Positions 1 through 8,769 of a stretch of 13,733 nt of DNA are shown here, in pieces; positions within the stretch are counted from its first letter, which is position 1; each line of letters begins with the position of its first letter. The notes beneath the pieces are model-generated. The model was not told the origin of the DNA, did not search any database, and worked only from the letters and a program-made list of their open reading frames with translations. The DNA comes from Sutterella sp. (GTDB taxonomy: Bacteria > Pseudomonadota > Gammaproteobacteria > Burkholderiales > Burkholderiaceae_F). The position numbers and the translations under genes were made by a program. Location of the stretch: NCBI GenBank assembly GCA_003543795.1, contig DNBE01000097.1, positions 1-13,733 of the forward strand, written 5' to 3'.

Positions 1-621
1 GCGGATAGACGCCTTTTAGATTGGAACGTCGACGCGCTCGTGAAAGTGTGGGTAACCGAAATCGTCATCAATTGCGCGCACTTGTCTCGCGTGTTTCTTG
101 AAACGATTCCCGAGTATTATCGGGGCGCGCATATAGCCTTTAGCGTCGAAGGGGAAACTTACGGCGAGTCGCTAGAAACCAAGGGAGGGATTGTTTACGC
201 ACTCTCGAAATTAAGCCCTTCGGGGGAACCCTTTATCGTCTGCGCGGGAGATGTCGTATCTGGCTTTGACTTTAAGACGCTCGCAGCTCGTGAAAAACAG
301 TTTTCTCAAGACAAAACGGCGGCGCATCTCGTGCTCGTGCCCAATCCCGAATTTAACCTCGCGGGCGATATGGGGCTTCGCGACGGGCGCGTCGTGCCGA
401 ACGAAAAAACCTATACCTACGGCGGTATCGGGTTATTTGCGAGAGAGATTTTTGATAACGAACCCGCGGTTTTCTCCAAACTCTTTCCCTGGCTTTTAAC
501 CTTTGCAAAAGACGGCCGCGTCTCGGGCGAACTCTTTGACGGCCCTTGGCATAACGTCGGGACGCCCGACGTGCTTCAAAACTTAGCGGCAGAACTCGCG
601 CTGGAAGGGCTTTACCCTTAA
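1..621 (+). CDS. MurU-type sugar-1-phosphate nucleotidyltransferase, 5' end missing
   Basis: The reading frame is open from base 1, so this is the last 206 codons of a longer gene. The GTG at 40 is internal, because the residues before it also fit the family. Visible motifs are the N-C-A-H-L segment, a sugar-binding-like GESLETKGGI segment, the metal-binding GD pair (G83-D84 of the fragment) with the following FDF, YGGIGLF, and the C-terminal W-x-N-V-G-T-P (183-189). The nucleotide-binding N-terminus lies outside the window. The closest family is the NTP-transferases that include MurU (N-acetylmuramate-1-phosphate uridylyltransferase of peptidoglycan recycling). A mannose- or glucose-1-phosphate transferase cannot be excluded. 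Most relatives have Asp where this protein has N185 before VGTP. Asn is used at the matching metal site in GlmU, so activity is still plausible. Confident on the family, less so on the substrate. Confidence 0.8.
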   Translation, partial: ADRRLLDWNVDALVKVWVTEIVINCAHLSRVFLETIPEYYRGAHIAFSVEGETYGESLETKGGIVYALSKLSPSGEPFIVCAGDVVSGFDFKTLAAREKQFSQDKTAAHLVLVPNPEFNLAGDMGLRDGRVVPNEKTYTYGGIGLFAREIFDNEPAVFSKLFPWLLTFAKDGRVSGELFDGPWHNVGTPDVLQNLAAELALEGLYP

Positions 622-700
622 AAGCCTTTTTTTAAGGCAATTTCTCTAAAAATCTTCCGAAATATCCCGAAGATATGCTTAAATATTGAGCAAATCGGGG

Positions 701-706
701 TAGAAT
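701..706 (+). promoter_or_regulatory. Probable -10 element for dusB-fis-purH
   Basis: The sequence GGGGTAGAAT ends in a TAGAAT hexamer of the type common in betaproteobacterial promoters. The -35 region around 678-683 is weak. Transcription would start near 713, giving a leader of about 36 nt before the dusB start at 749. This is the only good candidate in the 127-bp gap after the nucleotidyltransferase. Confidence 0.4.
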
Positions 707-748
707 GTGCCCGTAAATCCGATGTGATTTTTGGCTAAGGAGTCGCCG

Positions 749-1723
749 TTGCCTTTTCGCTTGGGCCCGTACGAAATACTCGGGCGCGTGTTTCTCGCGC
801 CGATGGCGGGGTATACCGACGCGCCGTTTCGCGAGACGGCGAAAGCTTGCGGCGCGGCTTATGCCGTGGGTGAAATGATGACCGCCGATAGCGCCCTTTG
901 GGAAACACGCAAATCTGAGGCACGATTGCGGTTTATGCCCGACGAACATCCGAAAACGGTACAGCTTTTGGGAGCCGATCCGAAGGCGCTTTTTGAAGCA
1001 GTCACGCTAGCCGCGCAAAAAGGGGTCGATGTTATCGACCTGAATATGGGATGCCCCGTTAAAAAGGTCTGCGTCAAAGGCGCGGGCGCGGCGCTTATGA
1101 AAGACCCCGAACGAGCGATTGCGGTTTTAGATGCCGTGGGGCAGGCCGCGAAAGGCTCGAGCGTTGTCGCGACCCTCAAAATGCGCTTGGGCTACGACGA
1201 AATAGCGCCCGAGGCGCTAAAAATCGCGCTTGCGGCGCAAAAAGCGGGCTTCGCGATGATTGTTATTCACGCGAGAACCCGAAAGCAAGGGATGTCGGGA
1301 CCCGCGAATTGGGTCGCGGTCGCGCCGATTTCAAAGGCGCTTGCGATCCCCGTTGTGATTAACGGCGGGATTGATTCACCGGAAGCTGCCGCTTACGCGC
1401 TTGAAGCCTCGAAAGCTTCCGCTCTCATGGTGGGGGAAGCGGCGCTCGGCGCCCCGTGGGTGCTGCGAGAAATCGACGCGTTTTTAGAAACTGGAAAACG
1501 CGTTGAGACGTCCCTTAGTGCAAAAAAAGAGGCGCTTGCCGCGCACTGGAACGCGCACGATGCTTTTTATGAAGAGTCGTCCGAAAGACTTTTTAAAAAG
1601 CATCTTAAATACTACGAAAAGCGCGTTCCGGGATTGGCGCCGTTACTCGGAGACAATTTTTATGCGTCTCGAAGCGACGCGTTTCGGGACAAATTGAGCG
1701 CCGCACTTGAGGCGCTCAACTGA
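749..1723 (+). CDS. dusB: tRNA-dihydrouridine synthase B
   Basis: FMN enzyme that reduces specific uridines in the tRNA D-loop to dihydrouridine using NADPH. I place the start at TTG 749, not the in-frame TTG 731, because AAGGAG (737-742) lies 6 nt before 749. The result is a 324-residue protein, close to the 321 of E. coli DusB. It has a TIM barrel with the N-terminal APMAGYTDAPFR (17-28), NMGCP with catalytic Cys102 (99-103), KMRLG (144-148), the H-A-R-T-R stretch (174-178), and a C-terminal helical tRNA-binding domain with KHLKYY (284-289). Two usually conserved spots differ: NGDI reads NGGI (205-208), and the Arg of the GRAA motif is Glu230. The gene lies 17 nt upstream of fis, the standard dusB-fis pairing in which fis depends on dusB transcription or translation. 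Identification is firm. Confidence 0.95.
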   Translation: MPFRLGPYEILGRVFLAPMAGYTDAPFRETAKACGAAYAVGEMMTADSALWETRKSEARLRFMPDEHPKTVQLLGADPKALFEAVTLAAQKGVDVIDLNMGCPVKKVCVKGAGAALMKDPERAIAVLDAVGQAAKGSSVVATLKMRLGYDEIAPEALKIALAAQKAGFAMIVIHARTRKQGMSGPANWVAVAPISKALAIPVVINGGIDSPEAAAYALEASKASALMVGEAALGAPWVLREIDAFLETGKRVETSLSAKKEALAAHWNAHDAFYEESSERLFKKHLKYYEKRVPGLAPLLGDNFYASRSDAFRDKLSAALEALN

Positions 1724-1740
1724 AGTAAAAAGAGGAGACT

Positions 1741-2052
1741 ATGGCTATACAAAAAACCGGTTACGGAAGACGCCGTTTCCTATCCTATGACGAAGTCATG
1801 GATGATTCGTCCGAGACGGGTAGCGGTGTATCGCTTGAGTCCGCGGTCACTCGGTCGCTAGAAAAGTACTTCGAGAATCTCCGAGGCTACGAGCCGTTGC
1901 CGCTTTACACCATGGTGATTTCGACTGTCGAAAAACCTCTTTTAATTTATGCCATGAAACTTGCCCGCGGCAATAAGTGCGAAGCGGCAAGACTTTTGGG
2001 CATTAATCGAAATACGCTTCATACGAAATTAAAACAACACAATCTCATTTGA
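1741..2052 (+). CDS. fis: DNA-binding protein Fis with N-terminal extension
   Basis: Nucleoid-associated protein that bends DNA and regulates rRNA operons, recombination and growth-phase genes as a homodimer. The core from about residue 32 matches the family: a dimerisation helix region containing [10 protein letters not shown] (59-68), then a C-terminal helix-turn-helix with [20 protein letters not shown] (81-100). ATG 1741 is preceded by AGAGGAGA at 1730-1737, a strong ribosome site. The next in-frame ATG (1798) has none. With this start the protein is 103 residues. Betaproteobacterial Fis proteins are usually near 77-80 residues, so about 30 are extra: a basic patch GYGRRR (7-12) followed by acidic and Ser/Gly-rich residues. 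This segment does not look like the E. coli N-terminal beta-hairpin arm. The gene is cotranscribed with dusB and probably purH, 19 nt downstream. Confidence 0.93.
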   Translation: MAIQKTGYGRRRFLSYDEVMDDSSETGSGVSLESAVTRSLEKYFENLRGYEPLPLYTMVISTVEKPLLIYAMKLARGNKCEAARLLGINRNTLHTKLKQHNLI

Positions 2053-2071
2053 CTTTTTAGGGGTCTTTTTT

Positions 2072-3625
<1,554 letters not shown>

Positions 3626-3635
3626 CGCTAGGACT

Positions 3636-3704
3636 TCGGGCGAGGAAACGAAAACTGTTACCAAACGCAACAGTTCGCTCGCCCGAGGCTTTGCCAAAGA
3701 AGCC
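3636..3704 (+). terminator. Nested hairpin plus small second hairpin after purH, no U-tract
   Basis: The outer arms TCGGGCGAG (3636-3644) and CTCGCCCGA (3678-3686) pair over 9 bp. Inside them AACTGTT (3653-3659) and AACAGTT (3669-3675) pair over 7 bp around a 9-nt loop. A second short stem, GGCTT (3687-3691) with AAGCC (3700-3704), follows at once. There is no run of T after either stem, so this is not a classic intrinsic terminator. It may stop transcription weakly, protect the purH 3' end, or act with Rho. It separates purH from the tolB promoter. Confidence 0.5.
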
Positions 3705-3707
3705 CAA

Positions 3708-3716
3708 TGTTAAAAT
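3708..3716 (+). promoter_or_regulatory. Extended -10 promoter for tolB-pal-cpoB and following genes
   Basis: TGTTAAAAT is an extended -10 (TG-n-TAAAAT). No convincing -35 is seen at normal spacing, which fits an extended -10 promoter. The start would fall near 3723, leaving a leader of about 33 nt. The only AGGAG in the leader (3725-3729) is 26 nt before the tolB ATG, too far to act as its ribosome site. Confidence 0.42.
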
Positions 3717-3755
3717 TTCGGTCTAGGAGTCGGGATTTAAACTTAAAATTGACCT

Positions 3756-5039
3756 ATGTTCAGATGTAACCGAAGACAGTTTATGACGGCCGTTTCGGCG
3801 GCAGGTTTTGCCGCGAGCGCGAGCGCCCAATTACGTATCGAAGTCAGAGGCGTGGGCGCCAATCAGATGCCGATAGCCGTTCCGCGTTTTGCGGGCAGTA
3901 ACGTCTCGCCCGTCGATTTCGCGGCCGTCATTTCGGCCGACCTCGAAAGAAGCGGTTCTTTCAGAGCGCTGAAAACCACAGGCGAAATCACCGCCGAGGA
4001 TATCGCGACGCCGCGTGCCAAATACTGGCAGGGGTTGGGCGCGACGGCGCTTGTTATCGGGAGCGTCGCGGGCCTAGGAGATAATCGCTATAACGTCACT
4101 TTTCGACTTTTCGATACGGTCAAAAAAGCGATTCTCGTAGAACGCTCCTTTAACGTCGCGACACCCGACCTTCGGTTGACGTGCCATCGAATCGCTGACG
4201 ATATTTATCAAAAGTTAACGGGCGAAGAAGGCGTGTTCGCGTCTCGCTTGGCCTACGTCGTTCAGAAGTCGCCCAAGCACTACGAACTTGTCGTTGCCGA
4301 TAGCGACGGGGCTGACCCCAAAGTCGCGCTCGAGAGTACCCAACCGATTATCAGCCCCACGTGGTCGCCTGACGGCTTACTTTTAAGTTACGTCTCCTTT
4401 GAGACGGAAAAACCCGTCGTTTATATCCACGACGTACGTTCCGGCCAAAGACGCATCGTCGCTAGTTTCAAAGGCAATAACTCCGCGCCCGCGATCAGTC
4501 CCGACGGCAAGACGCTTGCCGCGGCGCTCTCCCTTGAAGGCGGCACGCATATTTACCTTATGAACCTAAACGGGACTAACGTGCGTCGCTTTACCTTTAG
4601 TCAGGGGATTGACACCGAACCCGCGTTTACGAAAGACGGAAAATACATCATCTTTACTTCCGATCGCGGCGGCTCGCCCCAGATTTATCGTCAACCCGTC
4701 GATTCGCGCTATGCCGAAAGATTGACGTTTGACGCGCTTTACGCGATTTCTCCTGCCGTAAATCCCAAGGGCGATAAGCTTGCTTTCGTAAGCCGCTCCG
4801 AAGGCGCGTTTCGGGTGACACTTTTAGACCTAAGTTCGGGCATCCAAACGGTTTTAACCGATACGACTCGAGACGAATCGCCCGCGTTCGCGCCAAACGG
4901 CCAGATTCTCGTTTACGCGACCGAGGAAAACGGGTTGGGTGTTCTTGAAACCGTCTCTCTTGACGGTCGCGTAAGAACGCGTCTGACGGGTGACGTCGGG
5001 GATATCCGGGAGCCCTCTTGGGGACCGCTTTTGAAATGA
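3756..5039 (+). CDS. tolB: Tol-Pal system protein TolB
   Basis: Periplasmic beta-propeller protein that links TolA to Pal and lets the Tol-Pal system release Pal at the division site, supporting outer-membrane constriction. The 427-residue length fits the family (about 430). The mature part begins with the TolB N-terminal domain (about 25-160), where IEVRGVGANQMPIAVPRF is recognisable. A propeller follows, built of repeated units such as SPTWSPDG, APAISPDG, TEPAFTKDG and SPAFAPNG (about 210-420), and the protein ends in REPSWGP. ATG 3756 is the only possible start, because in-frame stops lie at 3750, 3744 and 3738. No good ribosome site precedes it. The signal peptide is unusual: N5-R6-R7-Q8-F9-M10 followed by a small-residue hydrophobic stretch and ASA before Q25 resembles a twin-arginine (Tat) signal. 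Next is pal, 38 nt away. tolQ, tolR and tolA are not upstream; purH is. Confidence 0.95.
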   Translation: MFRCNRRQFMTAVSAAGFAASASAQLRIEVRGVGANQMPIAVPRFAGSNVSPVDFAAVISADLERSGSFRALKTTGEITAEDIATPRAKYWQGLGATALVIGSVAGLGDNRYNVTFRLFDTVKKAILVERSFNVATPDLRLTCHRIADDIYQKLTGEEGVFASRLAYVVQKSPKHYELVVADSDGADPKVALESTQPIISPTWSPDGLLLSYVSFETEKPVVYIHDVRSGQRRIVASFKGNNSAPAISPDGKTLAAALSLEGGTHIYLMNLNGTNVRRFTFSQGIDTEPAFTKDGKYIIFTSDRGGSPQIYRQPVDSRYAERLTFDALYAISPAVNPKGDKLAFVSRSEGAFRVTLLDLSSGIQTVLTDTTRDESPAFAPNGQILVYATEENGLGVLETVSLDGRVRTRLTGDVGDIREPSWGPLLK

Positions 5040-5077
5040 ATTTTTTAGCTAATCTTTCTTTTTAAGGAGCTTTTAGC

Positions 5078-5545
5078 ATGAAAACGTCCATCAAACTTCT
5101 TGCCGCTTCGTTAGCTACCTGCGCAATGCTTGCGGGTTGCTCTTCGGTCGATTTAAACGACAACAAAGTTCAATACACCGAAGCCGATTTCTCGAATCCG
5201 GCTTCGCCTTTGAGCCATCTTTCCGTTTATTTCGATTTCGATAGCTACAGCATTCCGCCCGAAGCGCAAGCGATGATCGAAGCGCACGCGTCTTACATCA
5301 TGACGCATCCGTCGGCCAAAGTCGTGCTCGAAGGCAATACCGACGAACGCGGCGGTCGCGAATATAACCTCGCGCTCGGCCAAAGAAGAAGCGACGCGGT
5401 CAAGACCCGTCTGCAACTCTTAGGCGTTTCGTCCGACGCGCTTGAAAGCATCAGCTTCGGTAAAGAAAAACCGCGCGCTTTCGGTAAGGACGAAGCGAGC
5501 TACCAAGAAAATCGTCGCGTGGACTTTAACTACAAGAGTAAGTAA
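5078..5545 (+). CDS. pal: Peptidoglycan-associated lipoprotein Pal
   Basis: Outer-membrane lipoprotein that binds peptidoglycan and TolB, tethering the outer membrane to the wall. Length is 155 residues. The lipobox LAGC (18-21) is followed by Ser-Ser, which favours outer-membrane sorting in Lol systems. The OmpA-like domain (about 48-155) starts with VYFDFDSYSI and contains EGNTDERGGREYN (85-97) and LGQRRSDAV. Asp89 and Arg104 are the expected residues contacting diaminopimelate in peptidoglycan. NRRVDF near the end is also typical. AAGGAG (5064-5069) is 8 nt before ATG 5078. Pal is followed by a strong hairpin before cpoB. Confidence 0.97.
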   Translation: MKTSIKLLAASLATCAMLAGCSSVDLNDNKVQYTEADFSNPASPLSHLSVYFDFDSYSIPPEAQAMIEAHASYIMTHPSAKVVLEGNTDERGGREYNLALGQRRSDAVKTRLQLLGVSSDALESISFGKEKPRAFGKDEASYQENRRVDFNYKSK

Positions 5546-5551
5546 ACACTT

Positions 5552-5599
5552 TAAAAAAAAACTTAGGGTAAGCCGCCTTTAGTGGCGACTTACCTTAAG
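5552..5599 (-). terminator. Intrinsic terminator oriented on the minus strand between pal and cpoB
   Basis: Arms 5562-5577 and 5584-5599 pair over 16 positions with one G-U pair and one C-A mismatch, closing a 6-nt loop (TTTAGT). On the minus strand the stem is followed at once by nine T (the A-run at 5553-5561), the normal layout of an intrinsic terminator. On the plus strand the stem follows the A-run and no T-run comes after, so plus-strand transcription should pass. No minus-strand gene was found for it to serve. In the plus-strand mRNA the hairpin could shield the pal end or lower cpoB output. Confidence 0.6.
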
Positions 5600-5623
5600 C
5601 GGGAAACGCTTTCGGAAATTGAG

Positions 5624-6310
5624 ATGTTGAATCAAAAAAGCATCGCGTGCGCGTTATGCGCCCTTGTCGCTAACTACTCGGCAACCGCTCTCGCGTTCGC
5701 GGACGACGACGCGAGAAAGGCAATCGTCGAATTGCAAAGCCAAGTCAAGGCCATGCGCTACTCGCAGATGGATATGAAAACGCAAATCGACTCGTTACGA
5801 GCCGAAAACGTGGAACTGCGAGGTCAAGTCGAACAGCTCCAAAGTTCGGTCAACGGCATGGATAAGCGCTTAGTCGATATCGAACCGCAAACGGTGACGC
5901 TCGACGGCCGTGTCGTTGCGGTCAAGCCCGCCGAACGGCGCGCCTTTGACGCCGCGGTCGAACGCTTTAAGCAACGCGACTACGACGGTTGCATCGCGGC
6001 CTTAGCCGCTTTCGAGAAAGCGTGGCCCAATTCCAATTACGCGGCAAACGCCCGCTATTGGACGGCGAGTTCGTACTACGCCAAAAATAATTACGATAAG
6101 ACTTTGTCCGTTGCGCAAAGCATCGTTAAAAAATATCCGCGTTCGCCGAAATTGCCCGACGTGTATCTACTCCTTGCGAGTGCTCATCTCGGAAACGGGG
6201 ACGTGGATAAAGCCAAGCAGAATTTAAATACCATCGTCAAAAATTACCCCAAGAGTCAGCAGGCAGCGACCGCGAAAAGCCGCTTGCAGGCCATTGCTAA
6301 AGTTGAATAA
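5624..6310 (+). CDS. cpoB: Cell division coordinator CpoB (YbgF)
   Basis: Periplasmic protein that couples Tol-Pal constriction with PBP1B-dependent peptidoglycan synthesis in E. coli. I choose ATG 5624, giving 228 residues with a normal signal peptide ending near ALAFA (22-26). An in-frame GTG at 5582 would add 14 residues but sits in the loop of the hairpin at 5562-5599. Neither start has a strong ribosome site. After the signal comes a heptad-rich coiled coil (about 30-85, with VELQSQVKAM and ENVELRGQVEQLQ), the trimerisation region of YbgF. A TPR domain (104-225) with three helix-pair repeats follows, including DYDGCIAALAAFEKAWPNS and NYDKTLSVAQSIVKKYP. It is the last gene of the classic tolB-pal-cpoB order. 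maeA starts 18 nt later. Confidence 0.93.
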   Translation: MLNQKSIACALCALVANYSATALAFADDDARKAIVELQSQVKAMRYSQMDMKTQIDSLRAENVELRGQVEQLQSSVNGMDKRLVDIEPQTVTLDGRVVAVKPAERRAFDAAVERFKQRDYDGCIAALAAFEKAWPNSNYAANARYWTASSYYAKNNYDKTLSVAQSIVKKYPRSPKLPDVYLLLASAHLGNGDVDKAKQNLNTIVKNYPKSQQAATAKSRLQAIAKVE

Positions 6311-6328
6311 AAAATCGGATGTACCACT

Positions 6329-7951
6329 ATGAACTTTAACCAATTCGGTCTAGCCCTCATTCACAACCCCTTACTTAATAAAGGGACGGCTTTTTCGCTT
6401 GTCGAACGCCATGTATTGCACCTTGAAGGGCTGCTGCCTCCCGTTGTCGAAAGCTTAAAAGAACAATCGATTCGTACCATCGAGCATTTGCGTAAGCTCG
6501 AAAAACCGATCGATAAATACGTCTCGCTCGATACGCTTCATAACACGAACGAGACGCTTTATTTTAGGGTGCTCACCGACTATATCGATGAGTTAATGCC
6601 GATTGTCTACACCCCGACCGTGGGTGAGGCGTGCCAGAAATTCAGCCACATTTTCCAGCAAGCCCGAGGCTTATACATCACGATTAAAGAAGCGGGTCGT
6701 ATCGAGAAATTACTCGACAATACGGGTCTTGACGATGTCGAAGTCATTGTCGTCACCGACGGCGAACGTATTTTGGGTCTAGGCGATCAGGGCGCAAACG
6801 GCATGGGTATTCCGATCGGAAAATTGTCGCTTTATACCGCCTGCGCCGGGTTCGCGCCCGATAAGTGCTTACCCGTGACAATCGACGTCGGGACCAATAA
6901 CGAAAACTATTTAAATGATCCCCTTTATTTCGGCTTAAAAAATCATCGCGTCACGGGTGAAGCTTACGACCGCTTAATCGACGAATTCGTCGAAGCTTGC
7001 CGTCGCAAGTGGCCTAACGTTCTTATTCAATTCGAAGACTTCGCGAACAAAAACGCGTTTTCGATTTTGAATCGCTGGCGCGATAAAACACTTTGCTTTA
7101 ATGACGATATCCAAGGAACGGCTTGCGTCGGGGTCGCGGGACTTTTCTCCGCGCTTCGCGTCACGGGCGGTAAATTAGACGAACAGCGCCTCTTATTCTT
7201 GGGCGCGGGCGAAGCCGCGACGGGCGTCGCGAAACTCTTTAGTCTCGCGGTTGCCCACGAAACGGGGCAGAGTTTCGAAGACGCGACGAAGACGTGCTAC
7301 CTATTTGATTCGAAAGGCCTTGTCGTTTCGTCTCGAGATGATTTGGCGCACCAGAAAGCCATGTTTAAAAAAGATATGGAACCTTGCACGGATTTCCTTG
7401 AAGCCGTCAAACGTATTCGTCCGACGGCAATCATCGGTTTGGCAGCTAAGGCGGGCGCCTTTGACGAAGCGATCATTTCCGAAATGGCAAAAATTAACGA
7501 GCGCCCGATTATCTTCGCGCTCTCGAATCCCACTTCCAAAGCCGAATGCACGGCGCAAGACGCTTATCAATTTTCCGACGGTAAGGCGCTTTTTGCTTCG
7601 GGCTCTCCTTTTGACCCCGTTGAGTATAAGGGGCAAACCTTCGTGTCCCGCCAGGGTAATAACGCTTACGTGTTCCCCGGGCTCGGGAAAGGCGCGAGCG
7701 TTTCTCGCGCGCGCGTGATGAGCGAAGAAATGTTTTTAATTGCGGCCGAAACCCTCTCCGGGATGGTGACCGAAGAAGATTTAGCCAAGGGCGCTCTTTA
7801 TCCGCCCCTATCTCGAATTCGCGAAATCTCTTTTGAGATTACTTGCGCGATCGCTCGCTACGCGTGCGAAAACGGGATGGCTCGCGTCGTCACCCCCGAC
7901 GATATCGAAGAGACGGTTCGTCGTAGCCTTTACGTGCCCGAGTACTACTAA
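6329..7951 (+). CDS. maeA: NAD-type malic enzyme
   Basis: Oxidatively decarboxylates L-malate to pyruvate and CO2 with reduction of NAD(P)+. Length is 540 residues, against 565 in E. coli MaeA. It begins with the malic N-terminal domain, with NKGTAFSLVERHVL (17-30), the catalytic Tyr94 in YTPTVGEAC, and GLGDQGANGMGIPIGKLSLY from 150. The divalent-metal ligands Glu236, Asp237 (FEDF) and Asp260 (FNDDIQGTA) are all present. The Rossmann domain has GAGEAATG (292-299) in place of the common GAGSAG form. LSNPTSKAEC and VFPGLGKGA also match. It resembles the long bacterial/eukaryotic MaeA type rather than the phosphotransacetylase-fused MaeB. Preference for NAD is inferred from family, not read directly. 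The stop TAA shares its last A with the ATG of scpA. Confidence 0.95.
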   Translation: MNFNQFGLALIHNPLLNKGTAFSLVERHVLHLEGLLPPVVESLKEQSIRTIEHLRKLEKPIDKYVSLDTLHNTNETLYFRVLTDYIDELMPIVYTPTVGEACQKFSHIFQQARGLYITIKEAGRIEKLLDNTGLDDVEVIVVTDGERILGLGDQGANGMGIPIGKLSLYTACAGFAPDKCLPVTIDVGTNNENYLNDPLYFGLKNHRVTGEAYDRLIDEFVEACRRKWPNVLIQFEDFANKNAFSILNRWRDKTLCFNDDIQGTACVGVAGLFSALRVTGGKLDEQRLLFLGAGEAATGVAKLFSLAVAHETGQSFEDATKTCYLFDSKGLVVSSRDDLAHQKAMFKKDMEPCTDFLEAVKRIRPTAIIGLAAKAGAFDEAIISEMAKINERPIIFALSNPTSKAECTAQDAYQFSDGKALFASGSPFDPVEYKGQTFVSRQGNNAYVFPGLGKGASVSRARVMSEEMFLIAAETLSGMVTEEDLAKGALYPPLSRIREISFEITCAIARYACENGMARVVTPDDIEETVRRSLYVPEYY

Positions 7952-8748
7952 TGGCGCAAGTTTCGGGCGAAATGTTCGCGACGGGCGCACCGCCCGTCAT
8001 CGCGAAAATCAAAGGGGAAGCTTTTACCGAGCTCCCCCGCGATTTATATATTCCGCCTGATGCCCTCACGCTTTTTTTACAGTCTTTTGAAGGGCCGTTC
8101 GATCTTCTTTTATATCTGATTCGCAGGCAACGCCTTGACTTAAACGAGATTTCGGTCGCGCAGGTGACCGACCAATACATGGTCTACGTCGAAGAAATTC
8201 GACGTCACAACATGCAATTAGCTTCCGACTATCTCGCGATGGCAGCGGAATTGGCCGCGATTAAAAGTCGGCTTTTGCTACCGAGACAAAAAGAGCTCGA
8301 CGCTCCCGAAGACGACCCGACGGCAAGAATTCTTGCTGAAGTCGCGGCTTACGAAAAAATTCGGCTCGCGGCGGGTCTTTTTGCCGCGCTTCCTAAACTC
8401 GGTAGCGACTTCTGGGTCGCAGATATCGATACGGAAACACAAACCGAGCCGCCCGAAGTACTCCCCGAGGAATTGGCGCGCGTTTGGGCGGCTCTTTTAG
8501 CGCGAGAAGGCCTTGCGACGCACCATACGGTTCGCGCGCAAGAATTGTCCGTCCACGAAATGATGAGTCGCATCATCAAGGCGTGCCAGAAGCAAAAATA
8601 TTTGGTTTTTCTCGATTTTATGAAGTCTCAAGAAACGCTTCCCGAACAAATCGTCGCGTTTCTTGCGGTTCTCGAACTCGTTAGGGAAGGAATGGTCGAC
8701 GTTATTCAGGCTTGTCCCTATGCCCCGATTTATCTGACGGGATTTTGA
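7951..8748 (+). CDS. scpA: Segregation and condensation protein A
   Basis: Kleisin partner of the SMC condensin, needed for chromosome compaction and segregation. The 265-residue protein shows the N-terminal SMC-head-binding region with SFEGPFDLLLYLIRRQRLD (about 49-67) and AQVTDQYMVYVEEIR. A long helix follows with ASDYLAMAAELAAIKSRLLLP (about 91-111). The C-terminal winged-helix part has VAFLAVLELVREGMVDVIQ. The start ATG overlaps the maeA stop by one base (TAATG), so translation is probably coupled. The sequence just before it has no purine-rich ribosome site, which supports coupling. scpB is not adjacent. In betaproteobacteria scpA and scpB are often apart. Confidence 0.95.
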   Translation: MAQVSGEMFATGAPPVIAKIKGEAFTELPRDLYIPPDALTLFLQSFEGPFDLLLYLIRRQRLDLNEISVAQVTDQYMVYVEEIRRHNMQLASDYLAMAAELAAIKSRLLLPRQKELDAPEDDPTARILAEVAAYEKIRLAAGLFAALPKLGSDFWVADIDTETQTEPPEVLPEELARVWAALLAREGLATHHTVRAQELSVHEMMSRIIKACQKQKYLVFLDFMKSQETLPEQIVAFLAVLELVREGMVDVIQACPYAPIYLTGF

Positions 8749-8769
8749 GCGAAAAAAGGAGTCAAAAAA

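Noticed and set aside
624..638. GCCTT/AAGGC mini-hairpin after the nucleotidyltransferase as a terminator.
   Set aside because: Only 5 bp around a T5 loop, and not followed by a T-run. Too weak to call.
731..748. TTG 731 as the dusB start.
   Set aside because: It precedes the AAGGAG at 737-742 that is correctly spaced for TTG 749.
5582..5623. GTG 5582 as the cpoB start.
   Set aside because: It lies in the loop of the 5562-5599 hairpin, has poor ribosome-site spacing, and adds 14 residues before a normal signal peptide.
8749..8769. Manganese riboswitch ahead of the TerC-family gene.
   Set aside because: The gap to scpA is only 21 nt and holds just the ribosome site.
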